Source: an uncultured Oscillospiraceae bacterium
GTDB lineage: Bacteria; Bacillota_A; Clostridia; Oscillospirales; Oscillospiraceae
Direction of reading: 5' to 3'
Assembly (NCBI GenBank): GCA_900754605.1
Contig: CAAEDK010000288.1
Span: 1-22,308 of the forward strand
DNA length: 22,308 nt
The position numbers were made by a program, and so were the translations under genes. The stretch's first letter is position 1. Each line of letters starts with the position of its first letter. The notes under the pieces were generated by a model. It did not search any database and was not told the DNA's origin. It saw nothing but the letters and a program-made list of their open reading frames with translations. Positions 14,837 through 21,295 of the stretch are shown piece by piece.

Positions 14837-15688
14837 ATGAAAACCATTCGCCTGCTCTATCCAGATCACTTGAGCGGCGGTCTGGATACCTATTACTTTG
14901 GTGCCAACCTGCTGGCCCATATCCTGCCCGCCAACGAGAATCAGCCTCTATTGCGGGTCGAAATCGCACCGCCCGATGGAAAAGAGAGGACGGTGAAGGA
15001 CGGTATCCGCGCCCGGGAGGAAGTGACCGAAGGCATCCGCCGGGCGGCACAGGTGATCGAGGCGGCCCAGCCGGACAAGATTATCACCATTGGCGGAAAC
15101 TGCATCGTGTCTCAAGCTCCCTTTGACTATCTGCACGGGCGCTACAGCAATGTGGGCATCATCTGGATCGACGCCCATCCGGATGTTTCCACGCCGGCGG
15201 ACGGATACCCCAATGCTCACGCTATGGTGCTGGGGTCCCTAATGGGGCACGGTGACAAAGAACTCTCCACGCTGATGAAGCACCCCAAGTTCCGGGCCGA
15301 TGAGATCTTATATGTCGGACTCCAGGGCCTCCACGATTATCAGGAGCGTTTTCTGAACGAGAGCGGAGTCACCTATAAGGTGCAGACAGAGGACTTTATT
15401 TCAGATGAGGAGATTCAATCCTTCCTGCGGCGTTTCGACCATATCCTGGTCCACCTGGACATTGACGTACTGGATCCCTGGCTGTTCCACTCCACCTATT
15501 TTGCCAATCCGTCTCTGACTGGGGATGGCAGCAGTGGAGGCCAGATGACAATGGAGCAACTCTCCCATATGCTGCACACTATCACCAGCCAGTCTGATGT
15601 GGTGGGCCTGACCATCGCGGAATATCTCCCCTTTGACGAAGAGAAATTACACAATGTTTTTTCGGATCTCCCTCTGTTTAGGGAATAA
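14837..15688 (+). CDS. Arginase/agmatinase-family protein (ureohydrolase fold)
   Basis: 283 aa. Ureohydrolases hydrolyse guanidino compounds with a two-Mn centre. Metal-site motifs in order: GGNC at 86-89, DAHPD at 112-116, NAHAM at 126-130, and DIDVLDP at 208-214. The four Asp and one His ligands of rat arginase (D124, H126, D128, D232, D234) are therefore kept. The first ligand, normally His in GGDH, is Cys89. The substrate-loop NxHGM is NAHAM. I recall Firmicute arginase-family proteins with GGDC, so Cys may define a subfamily with a different substrate. Start choice: AAGGAG is 11 nt from this ATG; an ATG at 14828 is only 2 nt from it. Monocistronic, closed by the terminator at 15705. Confidence 0.85.
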   Translation: MKTIRLLYPDHLSGGLDTYYFGANLLAHILPANENQPLLRVEIAPPDGKERTVKDGIRAREEVTEGIRRAAQVIEAAQPDKIITIGGNCIVSQAPFDYLHGRYSNVGIIWIDAHPDVSTPADGYPNAHAMVLGSLMGHGDKELSTLMKHPKFRADEILYVGLQGLHDYQERFLNESGVTYKVQTEDFISDEEIQSFLRRFDHILVHLDIDVLDPWLFHSTYFANPSLTGDGSSGGQMTMEQLSHMLHTITSQSDVVGLTIAEYLPFDEEKLHNVFSDLPLFRE

Positions 15689-15704
15689 CACGTGATGCCG
15701 AAGC

Positions 15705-15748
15705 ACAAAAAACACCCGCAGATTTTTTAAATCTGCGGGTGTTTCTGT
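15705..15748. terminator. Bidirectional terminator
   Basis: Sixteen-bp perfect stem (15710-15725 with 15729-15744) and a TTT loop. T-rich on the plus side (CTGTTTCTTTT) and preceded by AAAAAA, giving a T run on the minus strand. It lies between the convergent arginase-type gene and the minus-strand accessory cluster and can serve both. Confidence 0.85.
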
Positions 15749-15830
15749 TTCTTTTGTGGTATGCATTAAATCGAAGAAATCACATAGATAAAAGCACAAT
15801 CGCTTGACGTGTGACAAGCAACTGAAGCCT

Positions 15831-16007
15831 TTATGAGATTCCGTCTGAAAAATCCCACTCGACGTTATACTTTAGATCTTCACATAAAATTGTGTCCAAG
15901 AATTCATCAATGTATTCCTCCGCATCGCGGTCCTCCGGGATGGGAATAATCATCTCAATTTCTGGAGTAAAACAACTGGGCTTCACCCAAATCGTTCTTT
16001 TTTCCAT
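15831..16007 (-). CDS. Small acidic protein of unknown function
   Basis: 58 aa, acidic, cytoplasmic, with a predicted strand (IEMIIPIPEDRDAEEYIDEF) and a C-terminal LKYNVEWDFSDG. I recall similar short proteins carrying a DAEEYID...NVEWDF pattern in gut Firmicutes, but no function. The ATG at 16005-16007 has GGAGG 5 bp upstream and shares one base with the stop of the previous gene (TAATG), so it is translationally coupled. It is the last gene of the cluster. Confidence 0.65.
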   Translation of the reverse strand: MEKRTIWVKPSCFTPEIEMIIPIPEDRDAEEYIDEFLDTILCEDLKYNVEWDFSDGIS

Positions 16008-16198
16008 TACTGCCTCCAACTTCTACGCAATTCTGCCTTTAGACTGGCATTGATTGTTTCTTCAACTACCAAGTCAAGCAACTGTATCCATCTTTCACTA
16101 TCCCTGATATAGCGAATTGCCTTGTCTACCACCTGTGCTTCAAAATCTTTGTGCGCCACTTCATCTTCCACCATATCCCGTAAATCAGGGACTTCCAT
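16007..16198 (-). CDS. Small helical protein of unknown function
   Basis: 63 aa, mostly predicted helix (VVDKAIRYIRDSERWIQLLD), no membrane segment, no recognised domain. Good ribosome site (AGGAGG, 4-5 bp before the ATG at 16196-16198). The stop overlaps the next gene's start by one base, which argues that the two are made together and may interact. Confidence 0.65.
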   Translation of the reverse strand: MEVPDLRDMVEDEVAHKDFEAQVVDKAIRYIRDSERWIQLLDLVVEETINASLKAELRRSWRQ

Positions 16199-16249
16199 AT
16201 TTCCTCCTAGAAAACTGATTTCTTTGTAGATGGACGGCTAACATAAAAA

Positions 16250-16915
16250 CTATTTGATCAGCACCAGGCGGTCATGGATGCAATATGCAGATCTATATTC
16301 CCTGACCGCGTTTTGGAATTCGCTATCTGGTACAACAATAGCGGTTTCGAAGAATTTCTCATCTACTGTACAGCCACCGGCCCCCTCTCCGATATAAATC
16401 ATCATGGCCGTGGGGTTTATCTCTCGCATTGACATCAGAGAATGGTAGCAGGCGTCGTCAGTGTATGGCCAGCTGCAGAGAACCAACTCGACCTCTTTCC
16501 CATATTTTTGGATGGCTTCAACTGCACCGATCTGTTCAACGCTGGTCCAAGGGTGTTCATACCACCATTTATGTTGTTCCGACCAACTAAAATCATCTGT
16601 ACAGCGGATATCCACACCGAAATTTTGCAGCCCCTTGGAAAGTGCTCCAGATCCGCCCATAATTTCCAGGCACTTACGGGTACCGATCCAAGACGCGAGA
16701 GGCCGCAACCAGTTGTTAGATAAAAAGCAATAGCCCGCAAAATGTATGACATCGTCCCGAGCCAGCATAGACCCTTCATCCAGGCATGCATCTTCCCATG
16801 AGTATGAATCCTCCATCTTTGGTGGCCACGCTTCCGGAATGTTATGCTGCTTCAGCAGTCCTATCGCATTTGAGTACTTTGCTGCCTTCTCTTTAAAATT
16901 AAAATAATAATCCAT
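16250..16915 (-). CDS. Class I SAM-dependent methyltransferase-like protein
   Basis: 221 aa. A Rossmann-type motif I is visible at residues 84-96 (EIMGGSGALSKGL). It is followed by a second acidic strand (DIRCTDDF, about 102-109) and a motif IV-like SWPY at 148-151, in the place where DNA/RNA or small-molecule methylases carry [DNS]PP[YF]. The last part (MMIYIGEGAGGCT) fits the strand order of the fold. The N-terminal 80 residues are Trp-rich and unassigned. The substrate is unknown. No separate DNA-recognition domain or restriction enzyme is adjacent, so a modification role is unproven. The ribosome site is weak (GAAAGAG, about 12 nt away). It is 31 bp after the preceding gene, in the same transcription unit. 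Confidence 0.6.
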   Translation of the reverse strand: MDYYFNFKEKAAKYSNAIGLLKQHNIPEAWPPKMEDSYSWEDACLDEGSMLARDDVIHFAGYCFLSNNWLRPLASWIGTRKCLEIMGGSGALSKGLQNFGVDIRCTDDFSWSEQHKWWYEHPWTSVEQIGAVEAIQKYGKEVELVLCSWPYTDDACYHSLMSMREINPTAMMIYIGEGAGGCTVDEKFFETAIVVPDSEFQNAVREYRSAYCIHDRLVLIK

Positions 16916-16946
16916 TGTTATTTATCACTCTTTCTAAGTGAATTTA

Positions 16947-17465
16947 TCATTCTTCCTTTGCAGAATATAGTACCACATATCCATCTGCCTTTGAACCGAG
17001 GATGCTGATCTCGGCAGCCTTCCACTTCCTTGCCGGCTGGTAAAACAGTGTAATATGCTCCCCTAAGAATTCCTCCAGCTGTGGCGCGTCTGCAGATGTC
17101 AGTACAAGTTGCACCAAGCCCTCATCAATAGAGTAAGCGCGAATGCATGGCATGTCATTCAACGCACTTTTGTAAAGTTCGCATTCCAGTGTCACGGACC
17201 CTACGGCATATGCCGCATGTAAGCGAAGTAATTCTGCGTAAGATGGACAGACAGGATAAAAGCCCTCGATTGCGCTTTTGTCGTATACCAAGCCCCTGCG
17301 GCCGGAATAAATCTCAGCAATATCCCCTTGCGTTAAATGGAGCGCGCTGAAGATGTAGTCATCAGCATCTTTCCAATCCCTGTTCCTGAAATCGGAGGAG
17401 GTGCGCACCTCTTTACGTAGAAGTTCCAATACTTCGTAAAATAAATCTTTTTCGCGCTGCGTCAT
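16947..17465 (-). CDS. Conserved-looking hypothetical protein
   Basis: 172 aa, soluble, mixed alpha/beta, no recognised domain. Features: N-terminal helix REKDLFYEVLELLRKEV, an AEIYSGRRGLVYDK stretch, and a C-terminal beta-rich end (AAEISILGSKADGYVVLYS). Start choice: the ATG at 17463-17465 has GGAGGAGGG 5 bp upstream; the longer frame to 17483 adds only six residues. The start overlaps the stop of the upstream 75-codon gene by 4 bp (ATGA), so the pair is coupled. It could be an immunity-type protein given its context, but nothing in the sequence shows this. Confidence 0.65.
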   Translation of the reverse strand: MTQREKDLFYEVLELLRKEVRTSSDFRNRDWKDADDYIFSALHLTQGDIAEIYSGRRGLVYDKSAIEGFYPVCPSYAELLRLHAAYAVGSVTLECELYKSALNDMPCIRAYSIDEGLVQLVLTSADAPQLEEFLGEHITLFYQPARKWKAAEISILGSKADGYVVLYSAKEE

Positions 17466-17689
17466 GTACTCCCTCCTCCACATGAGACCTGAGATACTTT
17501 CTTTTCCGGCAATTGACGGGGTTCATAGCGGCGTTCTTTGCGGGCGTTGGGTCCAATTTTTTGGAACAAGCGTGCTGTCGCCAACATGGGCGTGTCTTCA
17601 CAAATATCAAACTGCCATTGATTCTGCTGCACATCCCAAATGCCCCATTTCTTGCCGCAGAGTCCCTGATAATAAACACTTTGTTTCAT
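17462..17689 (-). CDS. Small protein with a Gly-Lys-Trp-Gly motif
   Basis: 75 aa. The N-terminal part, VYYQGLCGKKWGIWDVQQNQW, is followed by DICEDTPMLATARLFQKIG and RRYEPRQLP. I recognise this as a recurrent small-protein pattern of Clostridia (GKxWGIWD ... EDTPMLAxARLxQKIGxxAR ... EPRQLP), often near mobile or conjugative DNA in memory, but I cannot name a family. The ATG at 17687-17689 has AAAGG 10 bp upstream. A conserved pattern in a lineage-accessory block supports a real gene rather than a chance ORF. Confidence 0.6.
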   Translation of the reverse strand: MKQSVYYQGLCGKKWGIWDVQQNQWQFDICEDTPMLATARLFQKIGPNARKERRYEPRQLPEKKVSQVSCGGGST

Positions 17690-17820
17690 ATCAGCAAAAC
17701 CTTTCTTTGTAATTGAAATCTATGATTGTTCTGCAATACCTGCGGTGGCTGCTTTCTGCCTTTTTAGCGTTATACTCGATCCACGCAATGTATCTGCGAT
17801 GATGTTCGTCTTCTCCGCTC

Positions 17821-18360
17821 TTAGGGTATCATGATGATGTCTTCTGCCCGGATCAGCCTTGCCATCAAGTCACTGCTTGGATATTGCTGATAAATCCGAT
17901 CCACTATCATATTGTAGGTGGAGGGGTTCATCGGCCGCTTTTGATCCAGTTCTCTACAGTGTTGATGCAGATGTTCAGACTGTAGGTGGCCGAGTGAGAT
18001 TACCCGCATCTCTTTTAGTTCCCCACTTGCAGTATCCACCGCGCAGATGAGCATGGGCGCACCTTTCCCCTCCGGGATGTTTGTCTGGTAATCCAACTGG
18101 TTCATTTTAAACCGCGGTTCATAAGGTGCGTCAAACCAGGGATTGTTTCCGGCTTTGAGGAGAAAGAACAAACTGTCATTTATCCTGACAAAACCAAGCC
18201 GCAGCGGGCCACGGGTAATATCAGAAATTTCCTGCTCCGTTATGCCCGGATACCCCACCACGATCTGCCACCATGGGTCCAAGTAATCCGCTTGAACATA
18301 CTCCTGGCCTGTCCTCCACTCGGAACGGAAATCTCCCGCTTTATAATGTAAGAACTCCAA
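17821..18360 (-). CDS. Hypothetical protein (PWFDAPY motif)
   Basis: 179 aa, soluble. Beta-rich centre (LGFVRINDSLFFLLKAG) leads to NPWFDAPYEPRF, then a helical end with QKRPMNPSTYNMIVDRIYQQ. Start is TTG at 18358-18360 with AAAGGA about 10 nt upstream; no better ATG exists nearby. No known domain. The 131-bp gap downstream, before the 75-codon gene, contains no gene I can support. Confidence 0.6.
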   Translation of the reverse strand: MEFLHYKAGDFRSEWRTGQEYVQADYLDPWWQIVVGYPGITEQEISDITRGPLRLGFVRINDSLFFLLKAGNNPWFDAPYEPRFKMNQLDYQTNIPEGKGAPMLICAVDTASGELKEMRVISLGHLQSEHLHQHCRELDQKRPMNPSTYNMIVDRIYQQYPSSDLMARLIRAEDIIMIP

Positions 18361-18438
18361 AACGAATCCATCCTTTCCTTGTTGTCTGCTCCATGTTTCT
18401 GTATCAGCTATCCGATAACACTGTTTTGCAAGAGGGAA

Positions 18439-18963
18439 TCACTTCGGCGTAACCCGCGCAATCAGATATGCCTCTGGATTTGCCTTGATACATGCCGCGG
18501 TATGCTCATCCACTATTGTCCTGAAAAATGGGTACCCAAACTCATTCTCCACATATACCGCATGGTCGGCAAAATCATACCACATGTCATCCAGTTCACG
18601 AGTTGCGCACACAAGTTGGTATGTCATGTCGGTATCCATCGGCAGTTCATCTTCTGGCGGAAGATGTCCCGCTCCTATACCGGGACACATGTTTTTGATC
18701 GCCCGCAAAAATTCGACTCTGATTTCGCGGTTCCATGCATCCAAACGCTCCAAAACTTTCTCTGGTTCATACAATCCAAAAATAATGTTTTCTGGCGCAA
18801 CCGTCTCGTACAAATATGCATCAGGATCAGAAGCCGTATTGCAGTAAGCATCCTGAAGCGCCTTGAGGACAGATTGGAAGTCCCCCTGTCTGAGCTGCGA
18901 AGCCTCTTTTGGCAAATTGCCAGGCTCCAAATTCAATGCGGTGAAAGAAGTAATAATTTCCAT
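18439..18963 (-). CDS. Hypothetical protein of the accessory cluster
   Basis: 174 aa, acidic, soluble, no membrane segment or known domain. The middle has a helix (PEKVLERLDAWNREIRVEFLRAIK), and MCPGIGAGHLPPEDELP precedes a helical end. Strong ribosome site (AAGGGAG, 7 bp before the ATG at 18961-18963). The protein ends YLIARVTPK. It sits 66 bp after the next upstream gene. Confidence 0.6.
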   Translation of the reverse strand: MEIITSFTALNLEPGNLPKEASQLRQGDFQSVLKALQDAYCNTASDPDAYLYETVAPENIIFGLYEPEKVLERLDAWNREIRVEFLRAIKNMCPGIGAGHLPPEDELPMDTDMTYQLVCATRELDDMWYDFADHAVYVENEFGYPFFRTIVDEHTAACIKANPEAYLIARVTPK

Positions 18964-19029
18964 AACCGTTCTCCCTTATATCTGTTTTCTGGCCGCAAGA
19001 GTTTCCGGACATTGATAGTCGCAAGATTC

Positions 19030-19452
19030 TTATCGGGAAAAGAGTCCATACCCCACTTTACCGATGTGTCGGCCCTTATCATCAGCACCGCAAAATTGCA
19101 AATTGGGAATGTCATCATCTTTTATTTCCAGTTTCAATGATGGATCGGCCTTCTGCAAAAGAAAAATCCACAGTCGGGCCATCTCTGGCACATTGACAAT
19201 GCCTTCTCCCATCCCGGAACTGTTTTCAAACTGGAACCCCATATCTTTTAGAACTTGGACTGTTTCTGCGTCAATTTCATCTTCTCCGTATTCCGAGCAG
19301 ATGCTTTCAATATCAACCTCTGTAACTTCTGGGATCTTATAATGTGCTTCGCGCACTGTTTCCACAGGCGCATTAGACGCTACGGTGAAATCTTCGGATC
19401 GGCCATGACCATCACCGCTCCAGTCCCCAATGGATAAGTGAAACTGATACAT
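19030..19452 (-). CDS. Hypothetical protein with IGDWSGDGHG motif
   Basis: 140 aa. The N-terminal motif LSIGDWSGDGHGRSEDF recurs, in my memory, in uncharacterised proteins of many bacteria, described as a small alpha/beta domain of unknown function. The C-terminus is beta-rich (LKLEIKDDDIPNLQFCGADD, then GKVGYGLFSR). Acidic and soluble. AGGAG lies about 12 nt before the ATG at 19450-19452. Reported as a conserved hypothetical; it also occurs in contexts that may be immunity-like, but this is unproven. Confidence 0.65.
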   Translation of the reverse strand: MYQFHLSIGDWSGDGHGRSEDFTVASNAPVETVREAHYKIPEVTEVDIESICSEYGEDEIDAETVQVLKDMGFQFENSSGMGEGIVNVPEMARLWIFLLQKADPSLKLEIKDDDIPNLQFCGADDKGRHIGKVGYGLFSR

Positions 19453-19562
19453 ATTTTGTCAACTCCTATTGAATTTGATTGTTTGTTTCCATCTTTTCAG
19501 GTAGCAAGTTGAGCGTGCGATATTGCTTCCGCTATACAGCAGGCCCTGCCATATTTGGCGTA

Positions 19563-20690
19563 TCAAGCATGGCAGTCCAGCGATAACAACAGCGTATCGT
19601 CCGGGAGCGCATCAATGAAGCGATCAACTTTCTTGCGCCAGTTTTCCTCATCTGAAACTTCGGTGTCACTGTCGGACCAATCATCGCTGTAGTTGATCCA
19701 ACCATTTTCATCTACGCAGGCATGGGGCTCCATTTGGCACAGGTAATGCATATCAGAGCCGAACTGCTCCAGCGTTTCGCACCCTTGGAAGCATCCCCTG
19801 CCCCACTTTTTGATTGGGCCCTCATCCATTTGTACAAGCCGGCATTCCGCTGGGCCTCCTCCCTGCGCGCACCATGCCCCATATTGATGAAACTGCTCAA
19901 CTGGCACTTTCTCACGGTACTTTTTTAGAGCATCCCAGGCGATATTCCTCTTTTTTGCTCCGGCTACCCAACGATATCCTTCTGGTGTGTAGGTCTGCTC
20001 ATCGTGCTGATACTCAAAAACACCATAAGAGCCTGTGACCGCAAATGGGCAATCGACGGGGACCAGGAATTGATTTCGATATCGCCCTCCGACCACAAAT
20101 GAATTCCAGTAGCCCTGTGGATTGTAAAAGTAACCGCTCCGCCAATTAAGGAATTCGTTTCCGACGTATTGCAGGACATAGTCCACGAATGCGGGATAGA
20201 CTTTCTTGAAAGGACAGTCGAGAAGCAACTGCATCTTCTTGGCCTTTTTCGTTCGCTTTTCCCGCTGCAGCGGGCCAAACCTCCGTTTGCAGATTAGCCC
20301 GTCTTTCACGACATAGTCTTTAGAGAATCCATAATCGTATATAGGCACAATCCGGCCATTCAACAGCCGCACAAAGTCATCCCTTTTCGTCTCATATTCG
20401 CGTATGGCCGCCTCCGTTTCATCCTCAAACTCTTTCGGAGTTTGTTCGTTCGGAATCATACTATATGGGGCCATGATCTGATCGGATAGGGCCTCGGCCA
20501 AGCCCTCATAGCGATGTTGATCCGTGATAACAATATTTTCTAGGTCGAGATGTTGGTTCTGTACTTGCGAATAGTAGAGGCAGTGTTCCATAACCATTCC
20601 TTGCTTGATCACCTCATCCGGGATAGACCTAGCGGCCTCTTCAAGGTTCTCAGGTAATGCGATGGCTGCGATGACAGAAATGTGACTCAT
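19563..20690 (-). CDS. Hypothetical protein with NPxGYWxSxxVGGRY domain
   Basis: 375 aa, soluble. An N-terminal domain begins MSHISVIAAIALPENL and contains HRYEGLAEALSDQIMAPYS. A central domain has LDCPFKKVYPAFVDYVLQY and then the YNPQGYWNSFVVGGRYRNQ motif. This resembles the NPNAKWDWYxIGGRW module I recall from phage, plasmid and chromosomal hypotheticals. The C-terminal part is acidic (WINYSDDWSDSDTEVSDEEN). Start choice: the ATG at 20688-20690 has AAGGGAGG 11 bp upstream; an earlier in-frame GTG (about 20730) also has GGGAGG before it and cannot be excluded. It is the first gene of the cluster, which must be transcribed from within 20691-20925, since two terminators lie above it. Confidence 0.6.
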   Translation of the reverse strand: MSHISVIAAIALPENLEEAARSIPDEVIKQGMVMEHCLYYSQVQNQHLDLENIVITDQHRYEGLAEALSDQIMAPYSMIPNEQTPKEFEDETEAAIREYETKRDDFVRLLNGRIVPIYDYGFSKDYVVKDGLICKRRFGPLQREKRTKKAKKMQLLLDCPFKKVYPAFVDYVLQYVGNEFLNWRSGYFYNPQGYWNSFVVGGRYRNQFLVPVDCPFAVTGSYGVFEYQHDEQTYTPEGYRWVAGAKKRNIAWDALKKYREKVPVEQFHQYGAWCAQGGGPAECRLVQMDEGPIKKWGRGCFQGCETLEQFGSDMHYLCQMEPHACVDENGWINYSDDWSDSDTEVSDEENWRKKVDRFIDALPDDTLLLSLDCHA

Positions 20691-20924
20691 ATTATCAATA
20701 TCCTCCCTTTTGATCTTCATCGTTTTGCGTTCAATTTGCACGGTTCCTCCCGTCTTCAATGGACGCTGGAACAATGGTATGATCTGCTGTAACCCAGAGG
20801 GGCTCATAGCAGGTGCTCAAATTCCAGTGCCAAGAAATCAGGCATGTGGTTGCCATCCAGTGCTGCCATTGTGGTTCTGAATTACATATTGTTCGCACCT
20901 CATTTCTGTTTAGGATAGAAAAGA

Positions 20925-20968
20925 TATATAAAAAGCACATGGATACGGCTTGAATCGATCCATGTGCT
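20925..20968 (-). terminator. Terminator, second of a tandem pair
   Basis: Perfect 11-bp stem AGCACATGGAT (20934-20944) / ATCCATGTGCT (20958-20968), followed on the minus strand by TTTTTATATAT. It lies only 32 bp past another terminator. Confidence 0.8.
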
Positions 20969-21000
20969 CTGTGGCCCGGTTATTATGTTTTTGATCTTTA

Positions 21001-21045
21001 TAAAAAGAAACAGCGTCCAAGGGCTCTCTGGCCTTCGGACGCTGT
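21001..21045 (-). terminator. Terminator, first of a tandem pair
   Basis: Nine-bp outer stem ACAGCGTCC (21010-21018) / GGACGCTGT (21037-21045), extended by an inner AAGGGC/GGCCTT helix, followed on the minus strand by TTTCTTTTTA. It closes the transcript of the right-edge gene about 250 bp after its stop. Confidence 0.8.
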
Positions 21046-21295
21046 GCAACACTGAAACTATGCTACCACATGTTTGGTAAGCAGCAGATACTATGTGAGT
21101 TTATTATATATATTTTCCCGATGCATTGCAAGAGAAAATCCAAGGAATGGTTCACTTCATCAATTCTATTAAGAAATTGGTTGCTCCCCTCTTTACACTA
21201 TAGTATTGTTGCTTTGATCGAATAGATGGGATTTTAGAGAGGTTAAATATCGACTGGTCCGAGAGTCGCTGCAAGACACCTCTGTTATGGTTTTT

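Larger units (their letters stand above)
20691..21295. other. 605-bp intergenic region
   Basis: No gene supported. It contains two minus-strand terminators (20925-20968 and 21001-21045) and, between them and the cluster, an AT-rich stretch that presumably carries the cluster promoter; I could not define hexamers. From 21046 to 21295 I see only AT-rich sequence with no hairpin of note. A 21-codon ORF near 20820-20885 has no ribosome site. Confidence 0.5.

Noticed and set aside
15800..15825. Small inverted repeat GCTTG...CAAGC
   Set aside because: Only 5 bp and without T run; expected by chance.
16230..16245. Isolated GCTAAC half-site upstream of a cluster gene
   Set aside because: No second half at the required 6-bp spacing, so not counted as a DtxR-like box.
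18379..19140. 253-codon plus-strand frame across the 174-aa and 140-aa genes
   Set aside because: Antisense to two genes with good ribosome sites; composition (Ile/Cys/Arg/Ser-rich) is typical of a shadow frame.
20731..20940. 69-codon minus-strand frame upstream of the accessory cluster
   Set aside because: No ribosome site, overlaps the terminator and lacks coding character.
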